Shown: in pieces, positions 8,050 through 16,324 of the stretch
Position numbering within the stretch: position 1 is the first letter of the stretch
How the letters are laid out: every line of letters starts with the position of its first letter
NCBI RefSeq assembly: GCF_003326795.1
Contig: NZ_JPWI01000013.1
Location: forward strand, 87,123 to 151,122
Direction: 5' to 3'
From: Thalassospira profundimaris
Lineage (GTDB): Bacteria > Pseudomonadota > Alphaproteobacteria > Rhodospirillales > Thalassospiraceae
Length of the DNA stretch: 64,000 bases
The notes under the pieces: model-generated
Databases searched by the model: none
What the model was told of the DNA's origin: nothing
What the model saw: the letters and a program-made list of their open reading frames with translations, nothing else
Made by a program: the position numbers and the translations under genes

Positions 8050-8979
8050 TCAGGCCTGCTCGATCTGCGAAAAAAAGTATCGGTAAATTCCGTCGCCATC
8101 GCGTTTCCAGCCCATCCGTTCGTGCAACCGGATTGATGCGGCATTGCGGGTGCGTACAAGGCTCCAGAGCTTGTCGATCCCGTTTGCCCTGAAATGATCC
8201 ATGCAATGGGCGGCGAGCCATTCGGCAACACCTTTGCCCCAATAGGGACGAATGACAGAAATCGCAGAGAACATTCCATCTACGCCGCATTCGGCATAGG
8301 CAACGATTGCCCCGGTTGCCTGTTCGCGGGCAAAGGCAAACCACGTGCCGCCATGGGTGGCCAGTTTGCGAATGTCCTTGCCTTCAAGGTCAGCACAGGC
8401 CGGTTCATTGGCAAAGGTGCGGTTAAACAGGGTGGCCAGTTCGGCCTCGATCACCGGATCGGGATGATCGCGGTCGTAATGATGGATGCTGAGCCCTGCG
8501 ACGGCGGGCTTAGCATAATCACCGCCATCCCAGATCATGCGCATTGAATCATATTCTGCCTGATGGGCAAAACCGACTTTTTCATAAAGGGTACTATATT
8601 CGGCAAGTTCCGGGGGGGCAAAGGCGACTTGCGTGGTCCATCCCCGTTGGCGAAACAGTATATCGAGATGCTGCTTCAAGGCCCGCGCAACTGTTTCCCT
8701 AGGCTGGTTGCGATCAATGAAATAGGAAACCGAGCGCGAATTTTTATCAATGGTCGGCCGCCAGTTGATCTGTGCCAGTCCTATGATCGAAGTTCCATCA
8801 AAGGCCATAACCAATCCATCAAGGACCGTTCGATGGTCTTTCAGGATTGGTTGCCAGTAATCATAGAAGGGAGAGCTTTGCTCAAGCACTCCCCAACCGG
8901 TCAGCAACGCGCGAAACGGTTCTTCCATCGTGGCGGGATCATATTGTGCGACATGCAAGGCCAAATCGGTGTCAGACAT
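8050..8979 (-). CDS. Tandem-GNAT acetyltransferase of the RiPP locus (copy A)
   Basis: The 309-residue protein is a paralogue of the one at 3839-4822, with an N-terminal GNAT-like domain (SIIGLAQINWRP, LYEKVGF) and a better conserved C-terminal one (AYAECGVDGMFSAISVIRPY, then WGKGVAEWL as acetyl-CoA loop, and RNAASIRLHERMGW). The N-terminal domain has lost a clear acetyl-CoA loop (DRNQPRETVARAL), so only the C-terminal one may be active. It follows the repetitive precursor gene after 174 bases with a hairpin between, repeating the precursor-then-GNAT order of copy B. Target and function are unknown; modification of, or immunity to, the peptide product is inferred. Confidence 0.8.
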   Translation of the reverse strand: MSDTDLALHVAQYDPATMEEPFRALLTGWGVLEQSSPFYDYWQPILKDHRTVLDGLVMAFDGTSIIGLAQINWRPTIDKNSRSVSYFIDRNQPRETVARALKQHLDILFRQRGWTTQVAFAPPELAEYSTLYEKVGFAHQAEYDSMRMIWDGGDYAKPAVAGLSIHHYDRDHPDPVIEAELATLFNRTFANEPACADLEGKDIRKLATHGGTWFAFAREQATGAIVAYAECGVDGMFSAISVIRPYWGKGVAEWLAAHCMDHFRANGIDKLWSLVRTRNAASIRLHERMGWKRDGDGIYRYFFSQIEQA

Positions 8980-9036
8980 GATATCTCGGCACGCTTTCGA
9001 TCAGGGCCTGTTTGCAAACAACGGCACGCCAGAGTC

Positions 9037-9080
9037 TCCGTTCAGGCCAAATGTTGATTATGTGGACTGGCCTGAACGGA
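9037..9080 (-). other. Hairpin between precursor A and its GNAT
   Basis: TCCGTTCAGGCC and GGCCTGAACGGA form a perfect 12-bp inverted repeat around 20 bases. No T-run follows on the minus strand, so this is better read as an mRNA-stabilising or processing hairpin than as a terminator. It occupies the same place as the terminator-like palindrome in the other cassette. Confidence 0.65.
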
Positions 9081-9153
9081 ATCCTCTTACGTCGCTTCCC
9101 CGTCTTCAGGGATGTTCGCACGACGGCAGGTCCGGGCATCTATGTAAGGGAAA

Positions 9154-9894
9154 TTACCATACACCGCATGCCGAGTAGCAGGGTTTCGGGCCGCCGGGAA
9201 TCGGTGCACTAAGCGTCAGGTCATTGTCAGAGAATTCAGACTTGTCGGCGACCGGTGCACGACACCCCAGACCGCATGAGCAGCTTTGGGTGTGAAAGCC
9301 GGGAGGCGGTGCGCTCAGATCAAGGTCGTCAAATTGAACAGACAGTTCATCTTTACCGCGCCTGACGCAAAAACTTGGTGGCTGCGGAAGGGCGGCGTTG
9401 AGATTGGCATCGCTGACATCATCACTTTCTGGCCGCAGGGTGGTAATACACTGGCACGGAGCGGGTGGGTGACTTAAAGCCAGATTGCTGTCGCTGAGCT
9501 CAGCATTTTCTGGCAGCAAGGTGCAAATACACTGGCACGGAGCGGGTGGGTGACTTAAAGCCAGATTGCTGTCGCTGAGCTCAGCATTTTCTGGCAGCAA
9601 GGTGCAAATACACTGGCACGGAGCGGGTGGGTGACTTAAAGCCAGATTGCTGTCGCTGAGCTCAGCATTTTCTGGCAGCAAGGTGCAAATACACTGGCAC
9701 GGAGCGGGCGGGTGATTTAAAGCCAGATTGCTGTCGGTGACATCATCACTTTCTGGCCGCAGGATGGTAATACTCTGCCCCGGAGCGGGCGGACGACTGA
9801 AAGCCAGATTGTTGTCGCTGATGTGATCATCGTCAAACAGACGAAGGAAAGCTGGTGTCGGCAATGACCCTGCAGCGAGATTTTCCTGTGTCAT
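9154..9894 (-). CDS. Candidate RiPP precursor peptide A (eight core modules)
   Basis: A 246-residue protein with leader MTQENLAAGSLPTPAFLRL followed by about eight modules with a 27-residue period over the first six (motif starts at residues 26, 53, 80, 107, 134, 161). Each module opens with [S/T]DxNL, continues ALxxPPAP and ends in a cysteine-rich core; the three central cores read CQCICTLLPEN. The first module has lost its cysteines (GQSITIL). The last two diverge: HTQSCSCGLGC and GPKPCYSACGVW. Alternating cysteine cores resemble substrates of YcaO cyclodehydratases. CAGGAG 9 bases upstream supports ATG 9894. It is divergent from the YcaO gene and is followed by a tandem GNAT. No described RiPP family is recognised. 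Confidence 0.8.
   Translation of the reverse strand: MTQENLAAGSLPTPAFLRLFDDDHISDNNLAFSRPPAPGQSITILRPESDDVTDSNLALNHPPAPCQCICTLLPENAELSDSNLALSHPPAPCQCICTLLPENAELSDSNLALSHPPAPCQCICTLLPENAELSDSNLALSHPPAPCQCITTLRPESDDVSDANLNAALPQPPSFCVRRGKDELSVQFDDLDLSAPPPGFHTQSCSCGLGCRAPVADKSEFSDNDLTLSAPIPGGPKPCYSACGVW
9450..9692 (-). repeat. Three identical 81-bp tandem repeats inside precursor A
   Basis: Copies at 9450-9530, 9531-9611 and 9612-9692 are identical base for base, each encoding one 27-residue core module. Flanking modules (about 9369-9449 and 9693-9773) are related but diverged. Both carry the same outer variant (CATCATCACTTTCTGGCCGC), which suggests recent expansion by slippage or unequal recombination inside an older repeat. 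Confidence 0.95.
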
Positions 9895-10144
9895 ATCCAG
9901 AAACTCCTGAAACCGGTTGCCCGACGAACTGCTTGGGCACCCTTATTTATTCTTGGTGTCACAAACGTTTGGCGCGAAAAATACGCTAACATATGTCTAA
10001 TATACTGTGCAACGCAGATTGCGCGATTTTTCCGATTGTGCATTGATATTTAGTTGTTTTTGCTCTTGCGTAAAAGATGCAAGGCAGGGCAACCTGATCT
10101 GAGATCTGGACGGTTATAACAACACTTGCGGGGGAAGAATGGCA
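9895..10144. promoter_or_regulatory. Divergent promoter region, precursor A / YcaO
   Basis: About 250 bases separate the start of precursor A (minus) from the YcaO gene (plus). The middle (about 9945-10070) is AT-rich. The left edge carries the precursor ribosome-binding site CAGGAG; the right edge carries GGGGGAAG. Divergent promoters for peptide and modifying enzymes are expected here. I could not pick out a convincing operator. Confidence 0.55.
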
Positions 10145-12415
10145 ATGGCGGAAGATCAGAAATACCTTGCGATTGCCCCACATTTCACCCTGCACACAAT
10201 TGGCAATCACACCTACTTGCTATTGTCGGAAACCCAAAGTTTTCGCCTGAATGGCGAAAGATACGGGATTTTGTTCCCCTATCTTGATGGACGTCTGCGC
10301 GAGCAGGAGATTATCGCCCGGCTCGGTGATCGCATTCCGCCTGCGGATATATCCGAGATGATCGCGCATATGCGTAAGCGGGGCTATGTCGTTGCGATTG
10401 ATCCATGGGCGGATCATGCCCGATCTGCATATTGGAGCGCCAATGTCTTGCAACCTGATGAATGTGAAAGCTTTGCCCAGTCGGTCAAGCTTGGCGTTGT
10501 CGGGCTGGGTCGCGATGGGGCTGCCGGGTCGGTGCAGGCGTCCGAACTTGCCGCGATGCTTATGGCGCAAGGTTTCAGCATTACCGATTTTAAAAATGCC
10601 AATCTGACCATTGTTCTGACCGAAGATTATCTGCAACCGGCACTTTCGGATTTCGCCCGCATGGCGGCCAAAAGCGAAATGGCATGGGTGCCGTTCAAGC
10701 CAGGTGGATTAAATGCATGGTTTGGGCCCGTCATTGGGGCTGATAGCGGTGCGGGCAATTGTTATTTCTGTCTGGCAAGGCGACTGGCCGAACATCGTCA
10801 GGGCGATACAGTGGCCCCGGCATCACCAGAAGGTGCCCGTCCGGCACGGGCCTTTACCAAGGCCAGTCTGGCGGTTGCATTTGGTCGGGCGGCGCTTGAA
10901 ACGGTGCGTCTGAGTTTTGGCCTGTGCGATGATCTTCGCACGAAGTTGCAGGTCTGGTCGTTAAGCGATGGGGTGAATGAGCAGCATGGCGTGCCGTTAT
11001 TTGCCGATTGTCCCGAACATGCTCTGCAGTCAACACCGCAAACACCCGATCAGATGCATCGACCAATCACCCTGTCACGGATCAAAAATCAGGATGGGGC
11101 GGATGGCGGTTGGCGGGCGCTGACCCCGGAACAGGCACTGGCCAGACTGGAACCGATTGTCAGCCCCCTGACCGGGATTGTTGGCCATCTGCACAAGGCT
11201 GATCTGGCGGAGGGGCTGCATGTTTATTCCGCCTCGCAGGGACGCCGGATGTCGATTGATCCACGTCAGAACCGATCGCTTGGGCGTCCGGGCGGGGCCG
11301 CAGGCAAGGGGTTAAGTGACAGTCAGGCCAAGATCAGCTGTCTGGCCGAGGCTGTTGAACGCTATAGTGCGCAATGGTCGGGCTCTGAACCCCGCCATCA
11401 GGCAAGCTGGCGGGAAATTCGCGAACATGCCCCGCATCCAGCTTCGTTTCTGGACTATGCCGCGCAGCAATATCAGAACCGCGAAAGCCTGAACCGGAAT
11501 GCCACCACGATGGCCCGCATTCCCGAACCGTTTGACGAGACAGCGGTGATTGACTGGACCCCGGCCTGGTCGCTGCGGGATCACGCGCCGCGCTGGGTGC
11601 CGACCCGGTTCTGTTATTACGAATATCGGGGTAATGCGCCCGGTGATCATGATTTCTGTATGGCGGATTCAAATGGCTGTGCGACAGGTGGCAGCATCGA
11701 AGAAGCAATCCTGCAGGGGGTGCTTGAACTGGTTGAACGCGATGCGATTTCGATCTGGTGGTATAACCGCCTTGTGCCAAGGCGCGTATCGCTTGACGGG
11801 CTTGATGATGCGTTTATTGCCAATATGCAGGCCCATTACCAGTCACTGGGACGAACGTTCTGGGTGATTGATCTGACCACCGATCTTGGGATTCCGGTGA
11901 TGATTGCTGCATCAGCCAAACAGGATGGCAGCCGGATATTGCTTGGTTTCGGATCACATCTTGACGGGCGGATTGCCGCTTTGCGTGCCCTGACCGAACT
12001 CAACCAGATTTTGATGCATGATGATATCGAGCCCTCAACGATCCAGACCAAGGGCGGGATCGAAGATGCTATGATGGAATGGCTGGCAACCGCCAATCTC
12101 GCCGACCATCCCTATATTGCCGGGACCGGTGCGGAAAAGTCGGTCGATGATCTTCCAAGCGCCGGGTTTGATACGATTGATCAGGCAGTCCGGTTTTGTG
12201 TCGATCGGATGGCAGAAGAAGGGCTCGATACCATTGTTGTCGATTACAGCCGCCCGGACCTGCCGCTTTCCTGTGTTCGTGTTGTGGTGCCGGGTCTGCG
12301 TCATTTCTGGAACCGCCGTGCGCCGGGACGGCTGTTTGATGCGCCGGTCAAGATGGGCGCACTTGATCACCCCCATAGCTATGACGATCTGCACCCCTTG
12401 GCCTTTTTCCTGTGA
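10145..12415 (+). CDS. TOMM cyclodehydratase: leader-binding (ThiF/E1-like) domain fused to YcaO
   Basis: Fused C/D-type azoline synthetase of about 756 residues. Residues 1-95 look like a RiPP recognition element (SFRLNGERYGILFPYLDG...ISEMIAHMRKRGYVV). The following E1-like domain has a NCYFC zinc knuckle near 206; its usual second CxxC pair reads CPEH near 291. The YcaO domain starts near 335, with GKGLSDSQAKISCLAEAVER and ATGGSIEEAILQGVLELVER as ATP/Mg-binding segments. The C-terminus ends LHPLAFFL, not the PxPxP tail of many azoline-forming YcaOs. YcaO enzymes use ATP to cyclise Cys/Ser/Thr of a precursor peptide. An ATG at 10139 is also possible, but GGGGGAAG is spaced properly only for 10145. 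SagB follows after 6 bases. Confidence 0.9.
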   Translation: MAEDQKYLAIAPHFTLHTIGNHTYLLLSETQSFRLNGERYGILFPYLDGRLREQEIIARLGDRIPPADISEMIAHMRKRGYVVAIDPWADHARSAYWSANVLQPDECESFAQSVKLGVVGLGRDGAAGSVQASELAAMLMAQGFSITDFKNANLTIVLTEDYLQPALSDFARMAAKSEMAWVPFKPGGLNAWFGPVIGADSGAGNCYFCLARRLAEHRQGDTVAPASPEGARPARAFTKASLAVAFGRAALETVRLSFGLCDDLRTKLQVWSLSDGVNEQHGVPLFADCPEHALQSTPQTPDQMHRPITLSRIKNQDGADGGWRALTPEQALARLEPIVSPLTGIVGHLHKADLAEGLHVYSASQGRRMSIDPRQNRSLGRPGGAAGKGLSDSQAKISCLAEAVERYSAQWSGSEPRHQASWREIREHAPHPASFLDYAAQQYQNRESLNRNATTMARIPEPFDETAVIDWTPAWSLRDHAPRWVPTRFCYYEYRGNAPGDHDFCMADSNGCATGGSIEEAILQGVLELVERDAISIWWYNRLVPRRVSLDGLDDAFIANMQAHYQSLGRTFWVIDLTTDLGIPVMIAASAKQDGSRILLGFGSHLDGRIAALRALTELNQILMHDDIEPSTIQTKGGIEDAMMEWLATANLADHPYIAGTGAEKSVDDLPSAGFDTIDQAVRFCVDRMAEEGLDTIVVDYSRPDLPLSCVRVVVPGLRHFWNRRAPGRLFDAPVKMGALDHPHSYDDLHPLAFFL

Positions 12416-12421
12416 GGCGTC

Positions 12422-13924
12422 ATGACTGCGAATGCATCGACTGGATCTGCTTTTTTTGCATCTTCTGACCCCTATCTTGGTATCGGGCTTGGTCCCCATG
12501 TTCGGGCGGTCTCATTCGATGAGACCGGTGGGCGCATGGTGTTGAAAACGGCCTTTGGCGATGAACCGACGCTTTATGATCATCCAACCGGTTGGTCAGA
12601 CCCGCGGTTTGTCGATCTGGTCGCATCCTGGGGTGTCGACAATGGGGTGCCGGTTGCAACGCTCTGTGAACAGATTGGCGATATCTGCCCCGAACTGAAC
12701 GAGGAACAGGTTTGGAAAAAGGCCGATCAATTGCTACATGAGCTGGCCAAGGTTCAGGCGTTGCAGTGGTGGTATTGGCCAGATAAATCTTCTGGTGCGC
12801 CGCTGTGTCATATTGAGTCAGGGTCGCGGCTTTATTATACGCCGCTTGAAATCGGGGCGGCGCCCGAGGATGCAGAGATTTCGCGCTTTGCCTTTGTTCA
12901 GCGCGAAGGCGGCAAGACAGTTCTTGAAAACTGTGAGATCGGTGTGCGGTTGGTGCTTGGTCCGCAGGGTGACGGGTTGCTGGCCCACATCTTTGGCGAT
13001 CCGAAGCATGGCAATAGCATGAATTCAGGCGATGAAGGCAAACTGGTCTATCCCGGTTTCTGGCATTTTCTGTGGCGGTTCGGCTTTTTGCAAAGCCCGT
13101 CTCATGACAGTTTTGATCGTCAAAGCTGGGAATTTCATGAACGGCTGTTCCATTCCCGATCCCGCAGTTTTCTGGATCAGAGAATGATTGGCGGGACCTA
13201 TCGGTTCAAGGACAAGGTGCCATCCCTGCCCGCGATCAAGGCGCCAATGTCTGCCCACAAGATCGCATTGCCGCGCCCGGATGACAATTCAGCCGATGCC
13301 AAGCATAAGCCGCTGTCGCTTTATGATGTGATGGATGCGCGCAAATCCATCCGCGAACCGGGCGCTCGCCCGCTGAGGCTTGATGATCTGGGCGGCTTTT
13401 TATGGCGGTCTGTTTCTACCCGCAAACATATCAAGCATGGCACGTCGCAGGATTTGCTGGAACGTCCGGTTCCTGCCGGTGGCGCGATCCACGAGATCGA
13501 AATCTATCTGGTCATCAATCGCTGCGATGGTTTGAAACCGGGCATCTATCATTATCAGGGGGCGGAACATGCACTTTATGCCTTGCCTGCTCGTGAACAG
13601 GTGCGCAAAGCCATCCTTGGTGTGGCAAGCGGTGCTACGGGTCTTGGTTCCAAGTTACCCGATAGTCTGATCGTGATGGCAAGCCGGATGCCGCGCCTTG
13701 GCTGGAAATACCAGAATCTCTGTTATCGGCTTTCGCTGCTTAATGCAGGGGTGATGATGGAAGCCTTCTATCTGGTGGCAACTGAAATGGGGTTGTCGCC
13801 CTGTGCCACCGGAAGCGGCGATAGCGCGCTGTTTGCGCTTGCCACAGGTCTTGGCATCGAGCATGAAACCGCGATTGGCGAATTCATCCTGAATGGCCCG
13901 CCGATCAAGAAATCCTATCACTGA
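12422..13924 (+). CDS. SagB-type azoline dehydrogenase (FMN-dependent)
   Basis: A 500-residue protein whose C-terminal half (from about 298) is a nitroreductase-fold SagB domain: SLYDVMDARKSIREPG, LDDLGGFLWRS, GGAIHEIEIYLVINRCDGL, YHYQGAEHALY and ATEMGLSPCATGSGDSALFA. SagB/McbC enzymes oxidise azolines to azoles with FMN. The N-terminal half contains a small helical segment (about 58-115) that could be a winged-helix peptide-binding module, plus an unassigned region. It begins 6 bases after the YcaO stop with GAGG overlapping that stop, so translation is probably coupled. A shared terminator lies beyond it. No transporter or protease gene follows. Confidence 0.9.
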   Translation: MTANASTGSAFFASSDPYLGIGLGPHVRAVSFDETGGRMVLKTAFGDEPTLYDHPTGWSDPRFVDLVASWGVDNGVPVATLCEQIGDICPELNEEQVWKKADQLLHELAKVQALQWWYWPDKSSGAPLCHIESGSRLYYTPLEIGAAPEDAEISRFAFVQREGGKTVLENCEIGVRLVLGPQGDGLLAHIFGDPKHGNSMNSGDEGKLVYPGFWHFLWRFGFLQSPSHDSFDRQSWEFHERLFHSRSRSFLDQRMIGGTYRFKDKVPSLPAIKAPMSAHKIALPRPDDNSADAKHKPLSLYDVMDARKSIREPGARPLRLDDLGGFLWRSVSTRKHIKHGTSQDLLERPVPAGGAIHEIEIYLVINRCDGLKPGIYHYQGAEHALYALPAREQVRKAILGVASGATGLGSKLPDSLIVMASRMPRLGWKYQNLCYRLSLLNAGVMMEAFYLVATEMGLSPCATGSGDSALFALATGLGIEHETAIGEFILNGPPIKKSYH

Positions 13925-13975
13925 TCCGGGCTGAAGTGATCCGGGGACTGCCGACTTTGGATTTGGTGGGCCAAA

Positions 13976-14008
13976 CAAAAAACCGCCGGGATTGTCCGGC
14001 GGCTTTGT
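13976..14008. terminator. Bidirectional terminator
   Basis: CCGCCGG and CCGGCGG pair around 5-6 bases (13983-14002), with an A-run before and CTTTGTG after. It separates convergent sagB and the U32 gene; the minus-strand T-run is the stronger one. Confidence 0.8.
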
Positions 14009-14031
14009 GTGATCAGCAATCTGAAGAATGC

Positions 14032-15678
14032 TTATTCCGCAGCAATCGTCTTGCCGTCTTTTTCAAGCATCTCGCCCTGTTTGCGTTTGGCAAGGATTTC
14101 GCGTGCCTTGGCATAGGTGTCATCGTGCCAGAAGATCAGGCAACCGTTACAGCCACGGCCACAACAGCCTTTGGTGCCCACGCGCGGTGTACGGAAAGAA
14201 CGTTCTTTCTGACGATCATCAAGGGCGGTCTGAAGCGCATCGCGTTTGGCGTCATAGCGGTCTTCATTGCCTTTGCCCATCTCGATCTTGTGGCCTTCCT
14301 GATCAAGTTTCAGGCGCTGCCATTCGTCTTCCGAAAGGGCTTTTTCCTTGCGTACGATGGTCATCGGAAGCACTTCGCGACGCAGGAATTCCGGGTCTTC
14401 CTGTTCAAACAGCGAGAACGGAAGGCGGATGCGCGGATGGGTGTTGGCGTGGACAGCTTCGCCGACCTTGCCGGTTTTGGCGTCGATGAATTCATACATG
14501 CGGATGAAAATGGTCTGACGCGAGCGCGGCGGGACGATTTCAATCACGTCACCGGGCAGCATGCGGTTTTTGACCGACATGATAAAGGCGTCGTCTTCGA
14601 CTTCCTCGATCATTCCGGCAAATTCCCAATCCGACACATTGGTGTTGCTGTCATAGCCATGCGCATAGTTGGTCAGACGGCCATCATGGAAGGCAAGGGT
14701 GTAACCCCGGTTCGGAATGGTCGACAGTTCCTTCATATATTCGTCAGCTGACCAGTTTTCCGGATCCTTGTACCAGTCATCAATCGCCATGCGATAGGCA
14801 CGGGCAACGAGGCCGGCGTAATAGGGACTTTTGCCGCGGCCTTCGACCTTGAGGCTGTCGACGCCGATTTTCAGGTAATCTTCAAGCTTCGGCATGATGC
14901 AAAGATCACGCGAGTTCAGGATATAGGAGCCGCGCTCGTCTTCCTGAATTTCCATCAGCTCGCCCGGACGCATGTCTTCTTCAAGGAAGAAGTCAAACAT
15001 CTCAAGGTTTTCTTCGGTCAGGTTCAGTTCCTTGACCGTGCCGTCCTTGAGCTTCATATGGACTTTGTATTTCCAGCGGCACGAGTTCGCACAGGCCCCC
15101 TGATTGGCGCCACGTTCGGCCATGAAGTTCGACAAAAGGCAACGACCTGAATAGGTCATGCACATCGAACCATGCACAAAGGCCTCGATCTTGATGTCCT
15201 GGCATTTTTCGCGGATTTCGGTCAGCTCGGCATAGGAAACCTCGCGGCCGAGCACCACAAGCTTTGCCCCGATGCTTTGCCAGAATTTCACCGACTGCCA
15301 GGAACAGACATTGGCCTGTGTCGACACATGCAAATCAAGTTCCGGCGCATGTTCACGCACAAACATGAAAACACCGGGATCAGCAACGATCAGACCATCC
15401 GGACGGACCTTGCGCACGGTATCGACATATTCCGGAAGCTTGTCGATATCCTTGTTATGCGAAAACAGGTTCAGCGTCAGATAAACGCGCACACCGTGGC
15501 TATGGGCAAAGTCGATGCCTTCGACCACGTCTTCAAGCGACAACTGGCTTTTGACACGCAAGGACAGGTCGGGCGTGCCCATGTAAACGGCGTCTGCACC
15601 ATAAAGCACAGCCACTTTCAGTTTTTCGAGCGAACCTGCCGGCATCAGCAATTCGGAACGGCGCGATTGATTACTCAT
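14032..15678 (-). CDS. Peptidase U32-family protein (YegQ/TrhP type)
   Basis: The protein has the U32 core: ELLMPAGSLEKLKVAVLYGA, ADAVYMG, THE TIM-barrel segment with LIVADPGVFMF, STQANVCSW, and the signature EAFVHGSMCMTYSGRCLLSN followed by the cysteine-rich GACANSCRW. YegQ/TrhP relatives act in 5-hydroxyuridine formation on tRNA with prephenate rather than as peptidases. The C-terminal extension (about 440-548) ends with a cysteine-rich RVGTKGCCGRGCNGC that may bind metal. I take ATG 15678 (MSNQSRRSELLMPAG) because conservation starts there; the frame runs on 33 codons upstream without family similarity. Its place beside the RiPP locus is probably chance, but U32 members process some RiPPs, so this is worth noting. 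Confidence 0.8.
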   Translation of the reverse strand: MSNQSRRSELLMPAGSLEKLKVAVLYGADAVYMGTPDLSLRVKSQLSLEDVVEGIDFAHSHGVRVYLTLNLFSHNKDIDKLPEYVDTVRKVRPDGLIVADPGVFMFVREHAPELDLHVSTQANVCSWQSVKFWQSIGAKLVVLGREVSYAELTEIREKCQDIKIEAFVHGSMCMTYSGRCLLSNFMAERGANQGACANSCRWKYKVHMKLKDGTVKELNLTEENLEMFDFFLEEDMRPGELMEIQEDERGSYILNSRDLCIMPKLEDYLKIGVDSLKVEGRGKSPYYAGLVARAYRMAIDDWYKDPENWSADEYMKELSTIPNRGYTLAFHDGRLTNYAHGYDSNTNVSDWEFAGMIEEVEDDAFIMSVKNRMLPGDVIEIVPPRSRQTIFIRMYEFIDAKTGKVGEAVHANTHPRIRLPFSLFEQEDPEFLRREVLPMTIVRKEKALSEDEWQRLKLDQEGHKIEMGKGNEDRYDAKRDALQTALDDRQKERSFRTPRVGTKGCCGRGCNGCLIFWHDDTYAKAREILAKRKQGEMLEKDGKTIAAE

Positions 15679-15898
15679 CACTTGGGTCTTTTCGTCGGTA
15701 TGCGGGAAATCTCTCTGTCCCGTTTCATATGGGACTTGGCGCGCTTCATAACATGGCGCGACCAGATTTCCGACCAAAATCGCATATTCAAGCCCGTTTG
15801 CATAGGTCGCAGCCCTGCGTACCCGCCATGCCCGGTGCGCAGGGCTGCGGATTATCGTATGCCGACTGGGGGGGGATTGCAGCCAGACCGACGCTCAA

Positions 15899-16324
15899 TC
15901 AGGCTTTGGAAACCGGATCCTGCGGATCGGGATCAATCGGGCGCGGACGGCCTTCATCGTCAAGGGCGACGAAGGTAAAGACGCCTTCGGTCACTTTATC
16001 AGACGTTTCGGCAAAGCGTGTCTGACGCCAGGCTTCGACATTGATGCGAAGCGATGTGCGCCCGGTATGGATGATTTCGGTAAAGAACGAAACTTCATCG
16101 CCGACATGCACCGGGCGCAGGAACGACATGGTATCGACAAAGACCGTGGCGGTTCTGCCCTTGGCCCGGCGTGCGGCTGCGGTGCCCGCGGCAAGGTCCA
16201 TTTGCGACATCAGCCAGCCGCCAAAGATATCGCCGCTCGGATTGGTATCAGAAGGCATTGCAACGGCCCGGACCGAAGGTTGACGATCGGGAAGGATGTC
16301 CGTTGCGGTTTCTTTTGATGTCAT
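15899..16324 (-). CDS. Acyl-CoA thioesterase, YciA-type hotdog
   Basis: A 141-residue single hotdog domain with the YciA/BFIT pattern: PSDTNPSGDIFGGWLMSQMD carries the catalytic Asp and the helix-capping Gly-Gly, followed by FVDTMSFLRPVHVGDEVSF and a C-terminal TEGVFTFVALDDEGRPRP. Such enzymes hydrolyse a broad range of acyl-CoAs in the cytoplasm. The 220 bases between it and the U32 gene hold no feature that I can name. It is divergent from the pyrimidine operon. Confidence 0.85.
   Translation of the reverse strand: MTSKETATDILPDRQPSVRAVAMPSDTNPSGDIFGGWLMSQMDLAAGTAAARRAKGRTATVFVDTMSFLRPVHVGDEVSFFTEIIHTGRTSLRINVEAWRQTRFAETSDKVTEGVFTFVALDDEGRPRPIDPDPQDPVSKA

Noticed and set aside
9037..9080. 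Inverted repeat as a transposon end
   Set aside because: The arms are only 12 bp with a 20-base loop, and there is no transposase or target duplication nearby.
9450..9692. CRISPR or intergenic repeat array
   Set aside because: The 81-bp units abut without spacers, are in frame and encode a 27-residue module within one open frame.
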